DNA of 64,000 nucleotides from Datisca glomerata. Taxonomy: Eukaryota > Streptophyta > Magnoliopsida > Cucurbitales > Datiscaceae. The translations under genes were made by a program, and so were the position numbers. Positions 1 through 52,689 of this stretch are shown piece by piece; the first letter of the stretch is position 1; every line of letters begins with the position of its first letter. The stretch is taken from the NCBI GenBank assembly GCA_003255025.1, contig QANY01004770.1, positions 1,913,891-1,977,890 of the forward strand. Reading direction: 5' to 3'. Below the pieces are notes generated by a model. That model searched no databases and was not told where the DNA came from. It was given only the letters and a program-made list of their open reading frames with translations.

Positions 1-521
1 TATTTGGTGGGAAAGGCAGTTGTCTTTGGGGAAATACTAGTTCACCTCGGAGCTATTATCTCTCCTTTGTCAATGTGGCTGGAAAGAATCAAGAGGACTA
101 TCAGTGAACTTTTTGAAGAGAGTCTGTTTGGTCTGGAGTTTGCTGTTTATGTTCACTTAGTTTAGGCCTTCGTAACTCAATACTTACAGTTTCATGCCAT
201 TCGTCCTAAATGATTGGAAAGGTAATTGTATAGAGATAAGTCTGGGTATGGTTTGTGGATGGATTCTGAAATTTAGGTTTCAAACAATTTTTTAATGGTC
301 TCGTATCATTCTTCTTCTTTTGGAAATTGGAAGCTTCATGGTTGTAATCTCGTATAGTATCTATAGTCATGGCACTATTAGTTGATTTTGTCACTGACGG
401 ATTTCTTTTGAAGGAAAAAAATTTAGTTTCCTCCCCTTCTTTATGTCTTGGAATGCTTGAACTTTCTTTATCTTGTTACTGCAACTTTGTCTTAATTCTT
501 TCGTTTTTTAACTTTCTTCAG
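1..521 (+). other. Upstream gene interior, mostly intron; possible exon at the left edge
   Basis: The window opens inside the BCHB-like gene. Positions 3-104 read open in one frame (YYLSFVNVAGKNQEDY and neighbours) and 1-165 in another. Neither offers a convincing donor that joins in frame to the exon at 522, so I do not call an exon. The sequence from about 200 to 521 is T-rich and ends in a good polypyrimidine tract and CAG, which fits an intron. The small open frames at 206-394 (minus) and 369-521 look like chance. Confidence 0.4.
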
Positions 522-40619
<40,098 letters not shown>

Positions 40620-43600
40620 TGGGCTAGATCAACTATCGAGGAAGTTGTGGATTTTTTTGTCCGCTGATATTGATCTTCATGACAGGTAATTTATGTTAGA
40701 CTGATTTCGATATTAATTTGTTTAACGTAATTCAGTCATTTGTTCTATCAGGGACTTATATTCAGTTTCCATATTGGTCCTAAGTTAATTTACTCATTGC
40801 TACAGCATTATGTTTTTCTTTTTCTCTTTTTTTTTTCTGGATAATACACCTGAGTAATGTTATCCCTACTATTTTATTACTGCATCAGATATAATATTTG
40901 TAGGCGGCCAATTAATATTATAGGCTTCACGATCAAGTAGATTGAACAGATAAGTAGTTGTGTGAATGGTTATTTTGTACGCTCAGCTATGCTTTTCTCT
41001 TTCTTTCTTTTTTATTTTTCTGTTTGTGAATGTCTTTTTTCAAAATTTGCAAGCGGTTAACTTCTTATTTAATCTCTTTTATCTTGCTATGCTAATACTG
41101 CAGAATGTTGAACCACATTCGTTATATATCATGATGTTTGAAAGTTTCCTTCTATTCTTTCGGCCTCACTTTTTGAAGAATGTCGGAGAGGACAATACAA
41201 TAATACTCATAAAAATACAGGACGATGCACATATACGGAATGATCCCCAAGTTCTTCAAATTGCAAGACATATGGATCTAAAGTATATATGACAAGGTGG
41301 ATTTCTGTGAAACCATGAGAATCCCAACTTCTGCTATGTACAAATTTGATCTGTCGCAACCTTGAGGTGAATAGTGGTAATACCAAGCTGATTTTGTACA
41401 TTTTTCCATTTATATTCATAAATAGTTCAAATTAGATGTCTGATAACCAATAGGTGCACCTCAGTTCCTATTTTTCTTAAGTTCTTTGTAATTTTTGTAA
41501 TCAGTAAATTAAGCTCCTTCTAACTTTGTTAACATGGGCTTTGATGCCGTTTCTAAAGAAACTGGCCATTTTATAGGCTGTCTTTAGTTCTTTGACTTGT
41601 CTCTGTCATTTTTGTGGTAAGCTTGTCTGATTGAGGTTTCTTTACTTAGCCTACGTCGTGAATCATTTAATGTTTCTCGGGAATCTATTGAGAGAGTGTG
41701 TGCGCACAACACTTTTCCACAAGGCATGTTTATGCTAACCTTGTTCGCACTGATCAGGTAACAATTTTAACTTCTCAATTTGAATTTGGACTAATATCAT
41801 ATCATATCATATAATGGTTTCTTTTTTCCTCGGTCTGCCTATTTGTATCGAGCTTATTGTCCTCGGTCTGCATATTTGTCTCGATTTTAGTGTGAAAGTT
41901 AAGCATTTTTGGAGGGCGAATGTAAAATAACATCACTTTGATATTTAGCATAACTAGCATTTCTTTTTGGGGTGAAATCACCTAAGTGTCCTTGAGTGTG
42001 TTTCACAACTACACGTAGTTGAACAAAGAGATGGGAATCAAGCCTACGGGTTTTCCTTTATTAGGGGGGAGATGTGGTAATTGTGCTTGAAAAAAAAATC
42101 TTATTTTTCATTTTGACGCTTGTTTTCATCATGGGGTTCCAAAAGATGCTTGTTATCCAAAGAACCTATTAGTTTCTTCTTTTTACCCCTTTCGAGTGGG
42201 GTGAGGTAAGGTGAAGGAAGAGCCGGAGCAGCTATCTAATTGCTGCTAGGCCTTCAGACTATTTGCAATATAAGGTAGATGGCGAGATGTGATAGTGATC
42301 AAGATTCTCTCATGTTTCATGAAAATTAGAAAATTTTATTTAATCTCAATCGTCCAGCGGGGCTCAAAGTTTTAAAAAAAGGACAACGCAAAAAGAAAAG
42401 GGAATACAAGAATGATTTGATCGGCTGGTTAGAATTTGGTTCTTGTTATGGACAGATCAAAGTTTTATCATGGTTCATGAACATGAGATAATCTTGTTAA
42501 ATTAGATCCATCCAATAAAAGATGGGCGGTCTAGATTCGTCCTAGCAAAATGGCAAAAGGAAACATAAAAAAAAGTAAAAAAGAAGAAGTAAAAATTGCC
42601 TTTTCACCTCGGTGTTTGTAGTAAGGTAATACGGACCTTTCGTTCTAACACATACGACCAAGATTAGCTTAATAGATCCCTTCTTGGACATCAGTAGAAA
42701 AGTGGGATACAAAATTTCACCCGGTTTTAATCTGTGGCTATCAAGCTGCTTAAGTCGACTTTTCTTTTAGAACTTCTAAGCTTGACTAATTAGATTAGCA
42801 CAATTCCCCAATTCATTATCATCTGCTATGGTTTTGATGTTGTTTTGACCATGACAATGAGGGGTCATTGGTACGAGTTAAGTAAGAATGTTGAAAGTTA
42901 AGATGTTAAGTAAGTTTAAATCGTAAAGTTAGATGACAAGATTTTAAGATTACCATATTTGATAAAACATAGTTAAGTGAAAAAAGCTATTGAAAAAGTA
43001 TGAATATCTTGTTTGATATGTTGAAAACTTGAGTAAAATTATTGGAAAAGTTTGATAAACTTGTGTTTGAAAGTTATATGAATTATATGAGAGTAATAAA
43101 ATTATTGATTATTTGTAGTTTTTTATCAAGTTTTAATTTATTGTCAACGATTATTTATAGATTCTATTACACGCAGTGTCTTATATATATATATATATAN
43201 TAACATATAAATTTTTCTTTTTTATATATAAAAAATGAATATGATATAAATAACTGTCATTCGTATTAATACATTAAATTATTTGATAATACATAACAGC
43301 TTCCCATTACATATATCTTTCTCCAGTATATATGTATATCATGGTTAACAATTTTGTTCCACTCCGGCTGAATGGGTAAAATATTCTGGTTCTGACACAA
43401 GAACAAAACGAAATAAAGATATTTCTTACTTATATTATTAATAATAAATTTCATAATATTATTTTATATATCCAAAATATTGTTTTTCAAATGGAATACT
43501 AGAAACCAAATATCCATTTTTTTTGTTTTTTCGAAAAAGTAAATAAAATGACCACCAAAACAGATTTGACAACTATGATACATTCACCTGATAAGTTCAA

Positions 43601-44614
43601 TGGAGCTAAGTTTTTTTATGGAGAGTTGAGAATAAATAGATATTTTATAATGTGTACATATACAAGTAAGAAGAATTAAATTATTGATTATTTTTTGTTA
43701 TATTTTTTTATTTTTTATAATTATTATTCATGATTATAATGAAATGTTGTATATATTTTATTCTACACACTAATAAATTAATTATATGATTGAGGGATTA
43801 TCCCCCCTAACAGCCCCGTGCCATGGGCTCAGTCCTCTAGTGATAAACAATCTCGTTATAGTCCCATTTTTATAACTTTAATATTTTTTAAACAATGATA
43901 GTTTATGAATAATATTTATTTTAGGAAAGAAAATAACTTTTAATTTAAAAAAATATTTGATATTATTAACATGCATTTTAATTATTTAAATTTTATATTA
44001 GGCATATATAAGGTGTATATTTTAATCTCATGGACGACCCCGAAACGAGTTTGCGGGATGGGCCTTTCGGGACAGGGTCGAATGAGACGATAAAAATCTC
44101 AAAATTCAATATTAGAACGAGTTGAGGTCCATCAGGACTGGAATGAGATTCGACGGGATTCCAGGAACATGAACTTTTATGACACTTTTGTGAGGATTTG
44201 ATCTTAAAGAAAATTAAATATAGAAATCAAGGAGGAGAAATGCAAACAAATAATAATATTTTTATGAGGATGTATTGTAAGATGAATAAATGAATTGAGA
44301 AAGTTATTTAGTAATGTAGGCTTTTTAAAAAAAATAGTATGAAAAATAATATAGGATTATTATTCAACCATGTTAAATAAGTTTAATAGTTAAACAAACC
44401 TAAAAAATTTTAAAAAATAAGTTTATCACTTATTTGTCAAAATTTTCAAATTAATTTAGGTACTTTTATCTGTGATGAATGAAAATTTCAAAATCGGGTC
44501 TCGAATGTCTTCATTCAATAAATAGAGAAGATCATCAACATTTCAATGAGTATTCTTAACATTCTGACGTGAATCTCCATGCTCTTTTCGAAATAACTTC
44601 ATTTTTATGGTGAC
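40620..44614. other. BCHB 3' flank and AT-rich intergenic region
   Basis: No gene is recognised. The first few hundred bases after the BCHB stop are probably 3' UTR. Open frames such as 40966-41292 (plus) and 41207-41419 (minus) have no recognisable domain. An AT dinucleotide repeat ending in an ambiguous base lies at about 43178-43200. From 42850 to 44560 the sequence is very AT-rich with short inverted stretches, perhaps unrecognised transposon relics. Confidence 0.5.
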
Positions 44615-44619
44615 ATGAC

Positions 44620-46071
44620 TTATCGTCTTTTGGATGAATGTAATACTGATGACCTATGCTCCTTGAGTACTTGTACTAACATATCCACTTTGTGGTCGTT
44701 ACTATATTTATTTCCAAACAAGTCTTTTACCTCTTTTGCCCTGCCCCTTAGTATCTCCCCCGAGTCGTCCACCATTGCCAACCTCATCGACTCAGCTACG
44801 GACTCGCTGGTGAACGATCCATCACTCGGTTCCCTTTCTATCTCTACCCCTAGTTTCTTCCCTTGCAACAACCTGGCATTAAGTCCTTGTTCGTTCAATA
44901 CCGGAAACAATAGCAAAACACGCCCGAACCCGAGTCCCTCTATGATTGAGTTCCACCCACAGTGAGTCAAGAACCCGCCAACTGACTCGTGACTCAATAT
45001 CTTCACCTGTGGGGCCCAACCCACGTAAAGCATTCCGAAACCTTTGACTCGCTCCTCATATCCAGATGGTAACATATCCAACTCGCTCTGAGTTGATGAT
45101 GGGAATGTCCGCAGTACCCAAAAGAACGGTAACCCGGATTGCTCCAACCCAAGAGCTAACTCGGTGAGCTCTTCCTGATTTAATGTTGCCTCAGTCCCCA
45201 GTGCGACGTAAACTACCGAGTTAACTCTTTGTTTGTCCAACCAGTCATTAATATTACAATCCAGTTTCTTATCCTCATCTTCATCATCTACTTCTTCGTC
45301 ATCCATAACAGGAGGCAAAAACCCAGCCGGAACCACCGGCTTCCGGTAAAGTTCCACCAAAAGATCAAACCAGTCTGGTTCCAATTCGACGGAGCTTCTT
45401 ACAGCCACAATATCACTCCCCTCGATCGAAATCCCAAACCGGACCGTATCGGACGTCCCTGATTCATTGCCGCTCGATCCATCCACGTATTTGCTCACCT
45501 CATGAAGTCTATAAACAATTTCGGAATCCTTAGGGACCCACTCGGGCACTACCGTAAAATCCTCGCCCTTCACCCGTGAATCAGAACCGTCGATCAACAT
45601 CGACGGTGGACCGATAAAAGCAAGGGAAGCTGCAGTAAAGAGGCTAAAGAAGACGCGTGAGATGCCAAGTTGAGCAGCAAGCTGGGGGAGCCAATGAGAC
45701 GCATAATCGTAGATTATCCAATCGGGAGCCGATTCACGAAGAAAATGGGCCAACGGTATTTCTAGGGAATCAAAGGCAATCTTTAGTAGCTGTTGCTTTT
45801 TGTAAGGTAAGTCTGCTGAAGACTCGGCGTGGCCTGGTAGTCCGTCTATATGCGGTAAAGAAAGACTTACGATCTTAATGAGATGAGAGAGGTGTGGGGG
45901 TATTTTGGGAATTCTGAGAAGGTTTCTTGGGGTTGAAACGAAAGAAATTTGGTGACCCTTTTGAGCAAAGCATTTGGAAAGGCGGAAGAATGGTATGAGA
46001 TGGCCCATTGCTAGCCATGGGAACACCACCACATGCAAAATGGTGCCGTCTTCCATTTGTAAGCACCACAC
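44620..46071 (-). CDS. UDP-glycosyltransferase, UGT91-like
   Basis: A family 1 glycosyltransferase that moves a sugar from a UDP-sugar to a small acceptor (flavonoid, terpenoid or their glycosides); cytosolic. It is 483 codons and intronless, the normal family size. The N-terminal VVFPWLAMGHLIPF holds the catalytic His24; its usual partner is Asp122 in WIIYDYASHW. The PSPG donor box runs from W352 (WAPQVKILSHESVGGFL) through HCGWNSIIEGL to NEQ395. The end of the box being Gln, not His, favours UDP-glucose, xylose or rhamnose over galactose. FPWLAMGH and the PSPG variant resemble UGT91 members, many of which extend sugar chains. An acidic stretch (DDEEVDDEDEDKK, about 257-269) is unusual. Methionine 6 (46056, MEDGTILH) is the likelier start. 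No neighbour suggests a cluster. Confidence 0.92.
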   Translation of the reverse strand: MWCLQMEDGTILHVVVFPWLAMGHLIPFFRLSKCFAQKGHQISFVSTPRNLLRIPKIPPHLSHLIKIVSLSLPHIDGLPGHAESSADLPYKKQQLLKIAFDSLEIPLAHFLRESAPDWIIYDYASHWLPQLAAQLGISRVFFSLFTAASLAFIGPPSMLIDGSDSRVKGEDFTVVPEWVPKDSEIVYRLHEVSKYVDGSSGNESGTSDTVRFGISIEGSDIVAVRSSVELEPDWFDLLVELYRKPVVPAGFLPPVMDDEEVDDEDEDKKLDCNINDWLDKQRVNSVVYVALGTEATLNQEELTELALGLEQSGLPFFWVLRTFPSSTQSELDMLPSGYEERVKGFGMLYVGWAPQVKILSHESVGGFLTHCGWNSIIEGLGFGRVLLLFPVLNEQGLNARLLQGKKLGVEIEREPSDGSFTSESVAESMRLAMVDDSGEILRGRAKEVKDLFGNKYSNDHKVDMLVQVLKEHRSSVLHSSKRR

Positions 46072-46545
46072 TAATAACAGCTTCAGTTTTCAATGTTCTG
46101 TGACCACATAGATGAGCAATGGCTAAGATCTAAGACATGTCTAATAAAGGTGGTGGAGGAAGACGACGATGTTGAATTGATTAGATCGTTATATTAATAT
46201 TTAAATTAGACATTCTGTAGAATATGTTCTCTTTGTAAAGTAAATTTAGTCCAATCTGGAGGGCTGCGCTAGCGACATTCGATGGACCCCACTATACGTT
46301 TAACCATTTGGGTGTGTTTACCGGAGGATCATTTGCTTATTAAAATTAAATAAATGTATTCCCATACTTATAAAAATTAAATTAATTCTGCGGTCTACTA
46401 AAATTTATTCCCAACTAACCTTCACTTAAATAAATTTACAAAAAAGCCATCCACTTTTAATTAGTAAATTAAATCAATTAATTTAATGTGTAAATTGTTG
46501 TAAATAATTATAATAATGAATGACCATTAGTATATAGTCCTGGAA
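46072..46545. other. Upstream region of the UGT gene
   Basis: AT-rich non-coding DNA upstream of the minus-strand UGT. An AT-rich stretch reading TTAAATATTAATATAAC on the minus strand near 46190-46207 could hold the TATA element, about 140 bp from the start codon; this is a guess. No coding potential is seen. Confidence 0.3.
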
Positions 46546-47157
46546 TAGAGATATCAATAGGTAGGGTATGATATGAATAGTATCATACTCAACCACATGC
46601 CCATGAACATTTCTCATCTCCTACCACCTTCATGCCCACTAAAATTTCATAGGTAGGGTATTGGGGAATACCTATTTTGATATGGGTTTTCCCTACCCTT
46701 AATATGTAATTGATTGACAATACATTTTAAAATAATATGAAATTATTTTCATATATTCATATCAAAATCTCACAATGATGTTTTAAATTATGAAAATCAA
46801 AATAAACATAATTCAAAACACATCTAAGTATTTTAAACTTCTAAATTTCAACTTGCTAATGTTCATCTTGGTTTTTCTTTCATTCTTAAATATTTTTGTA
46901 GCTTGATTCCTACACTATAAAAATATACAGTCAATTATTTTAAAAAATAGTAATTAATACACACTGTTATAAAAAAATAACACATACACATATAGGTAAA
47001 TGGGGATGAATAGCACTAAAACCGCACCATACCTATACCTTCATGGTATTTTTTGTATACTCATATCCTACCTAAACACATTTTAAAATCTACATACCTT
47101 ATCCATTGGGTATGGTACAGTGGGGACCTATATTTGTGGGTAACATTGACATCCCTA
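46546..47157. mobile_element. hAT-type MITE near the UGT gene
   Basis: The 612-bp element has ends TAGAGATATCAATAG and, inverted, TAGGGATGTCAATGT. It is flanked by 8-bp duplications TCCTGGAA (46538-46545) and TCCTAGAA (47158-47165), one mismatch. Subterminal parts share GGTAGGGTATG-like motifs in inverted orientation. TAGxG ends and 8-bp duplications are hAT features. No transposase. It lies about 490 bp upstream of the UGT start. Confidence 0.75.
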
Positions 47158-47299
47158 TCCTAGAACTTGTCAACTCCTCATACTCTCGTCTCTTCATTCT
47201 CCTCATCCCTTCACATCCCTTATTGTCTGTGAGCCATTTAATGAGGTTATAATCATGGAAGAGTACAAATGATTAGAGAAAATAAACTCTCTCTCTTCT

Positions 47300-47645
47300 T
47301 TTTTTAATAGTCAGGCGAATTCATTAAAAAAGAGAGATCATACAAAATACAATAAACATATCTCAGGGGTCACAATAACATGTCAAAAGAAATCTATTAA
47401 TGGTTGAATCAGGAATGCACTTATTATTCCAAAGCCTACCCCTAATGGTAAAAAAATTGACAATGGATCTAATTTTGTAGTTCGTGTCAATGTTTCTTTC
47501 TTTCCATATATTATACACAAAAGAGTTGAAAGTAAGTTTCAAGATTAATTATCAAAAGTCTTGTTTTACAGTAGATTGAGATAGCACTCAAGTAAATGAT
47601 CCCAACAAGAGCAAAAACAATTGAGATCACATCTTTATCATGGTG
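47300..47645 (-). mobile_element. Truncated LINE 3' end
   Basis: The plus-strand T-rich start (TTTTTTTAATAG) is the A tail on the minus strand. The body shares GAATTCATTAAAAAAG, AAAGAGTTGAAAG and AACAATTGAGATCAC with the 3' part of the LINE at 60370-60760. No coding frame is left. The insertion is 5'-truncated and its upper border near 47645 is approximate. Confidence 0.5.
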
Positions 47646-48388
47646 GTTATCATGATAACTCCTCAAGTTTTAATTAAAGATAAATAATAACGACTGATAA
47701 ATGCAAAAAAAGTAGGCAAAATAAAACTGCAAATAATGCAGAAAATTTATGGTATACGTGTGTCATGAAAAGATATTGGTCATGTACCTGATGTGCGTCC
47801 AAAACACCTTGTTGAATTTCAAGTCTTATTAAAAGAAAATGGGAAATATTTTACGCAACAAACTGAAGTTGATCATCCAACTATTGGGTATAGTGACATC
47901 AAAGTATATGTTAAGATAGTTTTAATTTAAAATTAATAGAATTATATTTTTCTTATAATTGTCCTTTTGAATTATTATTGAATAATCTGTACAAATATCT
48001 GAAAATTCTATGCTCATTAACCAGAGTATGATATTATATTAGTACGAGATGGTTAAGATCATAAATAGTGAATAAAATAGTCTACAACATATTAAAGTAT
48101 GAAATCCTTAATGAATGGTTGCTAGTACGGATCGCTAAGCATTTGAATGCATGTGATCTAAATCTGGATCGCTGATATGGATAGACATATTAGTGAATGT
48201 ACTTTATATAATTAGATTATATAGGACATGACCGATGTGAATTAATATCTTTATTAACTTATCATTTATCATAAAAATTTAATACAAATCAATCAGATGG
48301 ATCATATGTACATCAGTCTAAACTCTAAGTAGTCATGAAATCATATACATCACTATTGGATCTTTTGATCACTCGTTAAGATTTACTT
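47646..48388. other. AT-rich DNA without recognised features
   Basis: No coding frames, inverted terminal repeats or known motifs were recognised between the LINE tail and the caulimovirid-like element. Confidence 0.4.
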
Positions 48389-48744
48389 GGGCCGAGAGTA
48401 AGATTAGATATAAGCAATTATTCATGTAAGTAAATAAGCAAACAACAGTAAGTGATTTTGGAGAGGGGTATTAAAGATGTAAGAAGATAAGCATCAAAAA
48501 CTGTATTAACAAACAGTAATTACAAAAATTGTATTAGTGTGTAAGATTAAAAACTTACATAAACAGAGTTTATTGACACCAATAAATTAGTGCTCCCGCT
48601 CACTAGTTTATGTTGAAGAAAAAATAAGAAAATATTTACAAAAGAGGAGTAGAAGAAGAAGACTTTATTTCACAAAATAAGTTTTAACTCTCAAATAGTA
48701 AGAGTTGTAAAACGAGTTCTAATTCACAATTGAGAGAGACTACC

Positions 48745-48760
48745 TATTTATAGCTAAGGA
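48745..48760 (-). promoter_or_regulatory. TATA box of the caulimovirid-like element
   Basis: The minus strand reads CTATAAATAGGTAG, a consensus TATA box, in a non-coding region of the terminal repeat. AATAAAG follows about 80 nt downstream in the same direction (plus position about 48665). A TATA box, short transcribed leader and polyadenylation signal in one block is the layout of a pararetroviral or LTR promoter/terminator. Activity is not implied. Confidence 0.45.
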
Positions 48761-50907
48761 AAGTGGAGTTCACCGGTAACCCATCGCTTACTGAACTATT
48801 CTATTCTACAAAAGTTAAAACATTTTACATGCCTACTTTTGTCTACTTTTGACTAAGAATAGTAAAAAGCATAAATAGTTGTCTAATTATTTGACAACTA
48901 GTACAATGATTAAAAATGACAAATTACAAAGAATATTGATAGTTGACATCTTGATCTTCGTGCTCTGACAGTTATAGTATTACTGGGGGAGATATTGTTA
49001 TCTTGGATGGGGAAGTCATTGTTATTGCTTGTCCTTGAAGATTATTATGGTCTTTACATTATGCTCTGGTATCATAATATTTCTTCAAAATTTTTTGATC
49101 CATTTTGGCTTATCTTTGACGATGACTATCTGCTGGAATGTCATCAAAGTTTTTCTTCAGATTTATTTATCCTTTTTACATTTTGTCAAATTCAAGTTAT
49201 TTTTCTTTATTCATTACTGAGACTGGCATTATCAAGTGGGTCCTCCAATTGTTGAAGGATGGTATCTCTAGATGATTGGCTTTTGGATTTTTGGTTTAAT
49301 TGGGTGGTTTGACTCTTCTTCAGAATCAATATTGTCTTGAATGAGGAGAAGTAATTTTTGCACTAACTCTTGCTTTAATTTGGACTTTGGTTTTGTGGAT
49401 TTTGATCTGCCATTCGAAGGGGGTTTGGATTTAAGTTTGTGTGGATTTGGACTAGATAGTATGATTTGTGGATTTGGGTCAATGACCTCATTTATTTTTT
49501 ATAGAGCTTGAGTATAAGGATTCTTTGTCAATTTGAATTGTCGATGGTTGTCGGCAAAATCATGATTAATGGAGGTCATGATCTTTAGGGTGTCAAACTT
49601 GTCCCACCAATTAACAAGATATTGTCTGGTTAGGATTTCATCTTCAATTGAGTATCGCCATTTTAAAATCTATTGAACTTTCAATTTACTTATAAAATTA
49701 AGTATTTGGGGAAAAAAACTCAGTGGGTGAGGATTCGTATGCATCCAAAAATAAATTAAAAGTTTATTGGAAATCAATTGGAAATGATTGTAAAATAGGG
49801 TCATGGACTGACCACCAACTTAAGAACCAACTTGAAAAATTGATTTTGAAATTGTCATCAAAATTTAAAAACCAATAATGAGAAAAATCACTATTTTGAT
49901 GCAAGAAAATAATGTGTCATGCATGAATTTAGTCAAAATAATTATATTATTTTTTGTTCAAAAGTATTTCTAAATTTGAATGATGGATTTTTCAGTCTTC
50001 CATAGTTATGATCCTGACGATAGAGAAAGAAAGGTAAAGCATTCTTTCCTCAGAATTTTTGAATGGGCTATTTTTATGGACTTTGTTTCTAAGAGAATAT
50101 TTCTGTAGAAACTGAGATTTTTGTTAATGTGTCCCGAAACATAATGAAATTCAGGAATGAAATAGGCTTTGGCAATTTGTGCGGAATTCTTTAGATGAGC
50201 AAATAAAGGCTCAATATAAAAGAGATATTTACTGTGTATTTTTTGAAAATGTGAAATTGATTTGCTGTTGAAGGATTGGTCATTTGAGAAAGGGTCAACT
50301 TGTTTGACAAAAGTTGATTGATAATTGGGTCTGATGGACTCAAGTATTGTTAATTGGGCTTGATTAAGAGTAGGAGACTCCTATTTGATTTGGGCTTTAA
50401 GGGCTAATTGTTGAGTAAGAGACTCTTTTATTATTGGACCATTCATTATTCTTACATGATTTTTGAAAGTAATACTGATTCTTTTAGTTAAAGATTCAAC
50501 TTGCGCCTATGACTTTTTTGAAATTCACCAGGCATTATGAAAAAAGTTCCTTCTGAAATCAGAAAGTCTTCTATTATTTTATTTGAAAATTCAATTTTAA
50601 ATATTGCATGTCCAAAAAGGTTAAGGGTTAAAATCTTACTGTTATCATATCAGATTTCATTATCTTTTTGAAAACCTATTTTCCCACATTTTTCATACCA
50701 CTGAATTAATGCTGCATTGAAGTTATCCTTCAATCCAACATCTTCTAAAAGTTCATCCAATTCGTTAATCCAGTCATTTCTTAGATATTCAAATCCATTA
50801 TGACCATAATTAATAAATAGCGATTTTGAACAAAAAGCGTTTGTTCTGCCATTGAGCTTCTTGATTTTAAAAAAATTTTGATTGAGTATTCTGGGTTCTA
50901 CCTTTCC

Positions 50908-51390
50908 CTATTCTAGTTGGCCAGAATTCTCAAATTCCTCCACTATAGAATCTTGGAATGATTTCCTGCTTAAATTTATAAGAATGAAGGTCAGGAATTG
51001 GATTATTAATAAATTGGTCACTGAAATTAAAAGTACTGAGAATAGGCTGCTACCTAGCAATAATTTGTTTGGAAGTAATATTTTTCCATTCAAAATACAT
51101 TTTACAGATTTGTAGTTAATTTTTAAAAGATATTTTTGAATTAAGGCAAATTGTATGATTTGATTAATGAAATAATAAATTTCAAGTCCTGAAAATCTAT
51201 TCTGAAATAGTTTGGTTCTATTTGCAGAGACAACTAAACTATCTTGTTTTATTATCCTAGCAATTAATTTAAAGTAGTTCCAGTATTGTTTAACATATTC
51301 ACAATTGTAAACAACCAAGAAACTTAACCAGTATTCGTTTAATAAGAATGCATACAATCGAGAAATCAACAAATTGATTAGGAAACTCAA
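50908..51390 (-). pseudogene. Degraded RT/RNase H connection segment
   Basis: Only the early part of this open frame is meaningful: EYVKQYWNYFKLIARIIKQD, LVVSANRTKLFQNRFSGLEI and IQFALIQK resemble the RT palm-to-thumb segment of caulimovirid/Ty3-type enzymes (YW-x-YF-x-LI, LFQ, IQFA). The remainder is frame-shifted, and its hydrophobic look is an artefact, not a membrane protein. The YxDD motif is missing, probably deleted between 51750 and 51400. Confidence 0.4.
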
Positions 51391-52689
51391 TTATTATATT
51401 CTGAATTTTTACTTGGAGCAAATGACATTATTTTCCAATTATAATGATCAAATATAATATTGTATTTCTCAATCTTATTTATCTGATTTTGCCAACATTC
51501 AGTTTCTGTGCTAAACTTATATGATATATCAGCATTTCTATGTCTGTTGATTAAGTCTCTTTTGTTTGGTTTTGAATATTTTATCCTTCCTACAAATATT
51601 TTTAAGAGACTTATAATTAATCATTAGATGATGACTTCTTGTTCAAAGATTTTAATTTAATTTTGAAGATCAGGTTTCTGAAGCTGTGCTTCAATTTTTC
51701 CCAATTTTAGTTCTTCTTGTAAAAACCCCCATGGTTTCTTTTTGCAAGAGATTTAGGATTTGAAAATAGAATTCTGTTTTAAAATTTTTAAATTCTCATT
51801 GTGAGGGAAAGAAAGAAATTTGAATTTAACAGGTTAATCCATGGGATAAATAATTATCCCATCATACTCCGTTTTGAAAGAATACAACAAAAAAAATGAA
51901 TGGTAAACCCAAAATTATTTTATCCGTCATATTTGTTACTAAGACAAATGATGTTTTAAAACATACATTTTCTTGGAAAATATGAACTTTGGAGATTTTA
52001 TAAATAATATGCACGCAGGTACCATTGGCAAAACACAGACTATTTCATATTCTTGAAGTACTTTAGAGGAACTAGTTCTTCCTGCATACAATTCAAATAT
52101 GCTCATAAATCCACAAGAGTCATTGCTGTGAAATCAAAATCTTGAATAATTATTCTGATCATTATGTGCCATTTCTTGATTTTGATGTGGTTAAGTATTT
52201 GGATGAAATTTTCATCATCTTCATAGTTAATAGGTTCTTTAACTTCATTATCAAAAATTAGAAATTTACTAGGTTCACTCAATTCATGTTTATTAATTAG
52301 ATTTTCTATTTTTAAAAGGTTTAATTCTTCCTTTATTTTTGTGTTAGAATTTCTTCATTCTTTTATTTCTATTTTAATATTTTTAATTTTCTTTTGAAGT
52401 ACTTCTAAGGTAACTTCTTTTTCTTTCCCTTTTACTCTATTGAATTTTTTAAGAGTTTGTGAAAGACTTGCAGTATTATTATTATTAGACTTAGTATTTT
52501 CTTTCTTTAGAATTACTTTTTAAGTCTTTCAAGGTAATCTTGTTTTAATTCTGAATTTTTAATTTTACAAATTAAATCTAACAAGAGAGTTTCTTGTTTT
52601 TCACTTTTATTTAAGACATTAATTTTTCGACAACAACTATCCCTACACCCCATAGTGATGTTAGGAGAATCAGTATCAGAACTTGAGGA

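Noticed and set aside
1..165. Open stretch at the left edge as a BEACH gene exon
   Set aside because: Two frames are open but neither has a good donor that joins in phase to 522; left as uncertain.
40966..41292. A 108-codon plus-strand open frame downstream of BCHB
   Set aside because: It is Phe/Leu-rich with no domain and lies in AT-rich flank; probably chance.
43170..43200. AT repeat as a regulatory element or origin
   Set aside because: It is a simple dinucleotide repeat ending in an ambiguous base; nothing supports a function.
50908..51390. A hydrophobic 160-codon frame as a membrane protein
   Set aside because: Its early part matches RT-type motifs and the hydrophobic later part appears to be a shifted frame; treated as a pararetroviral RT relic.
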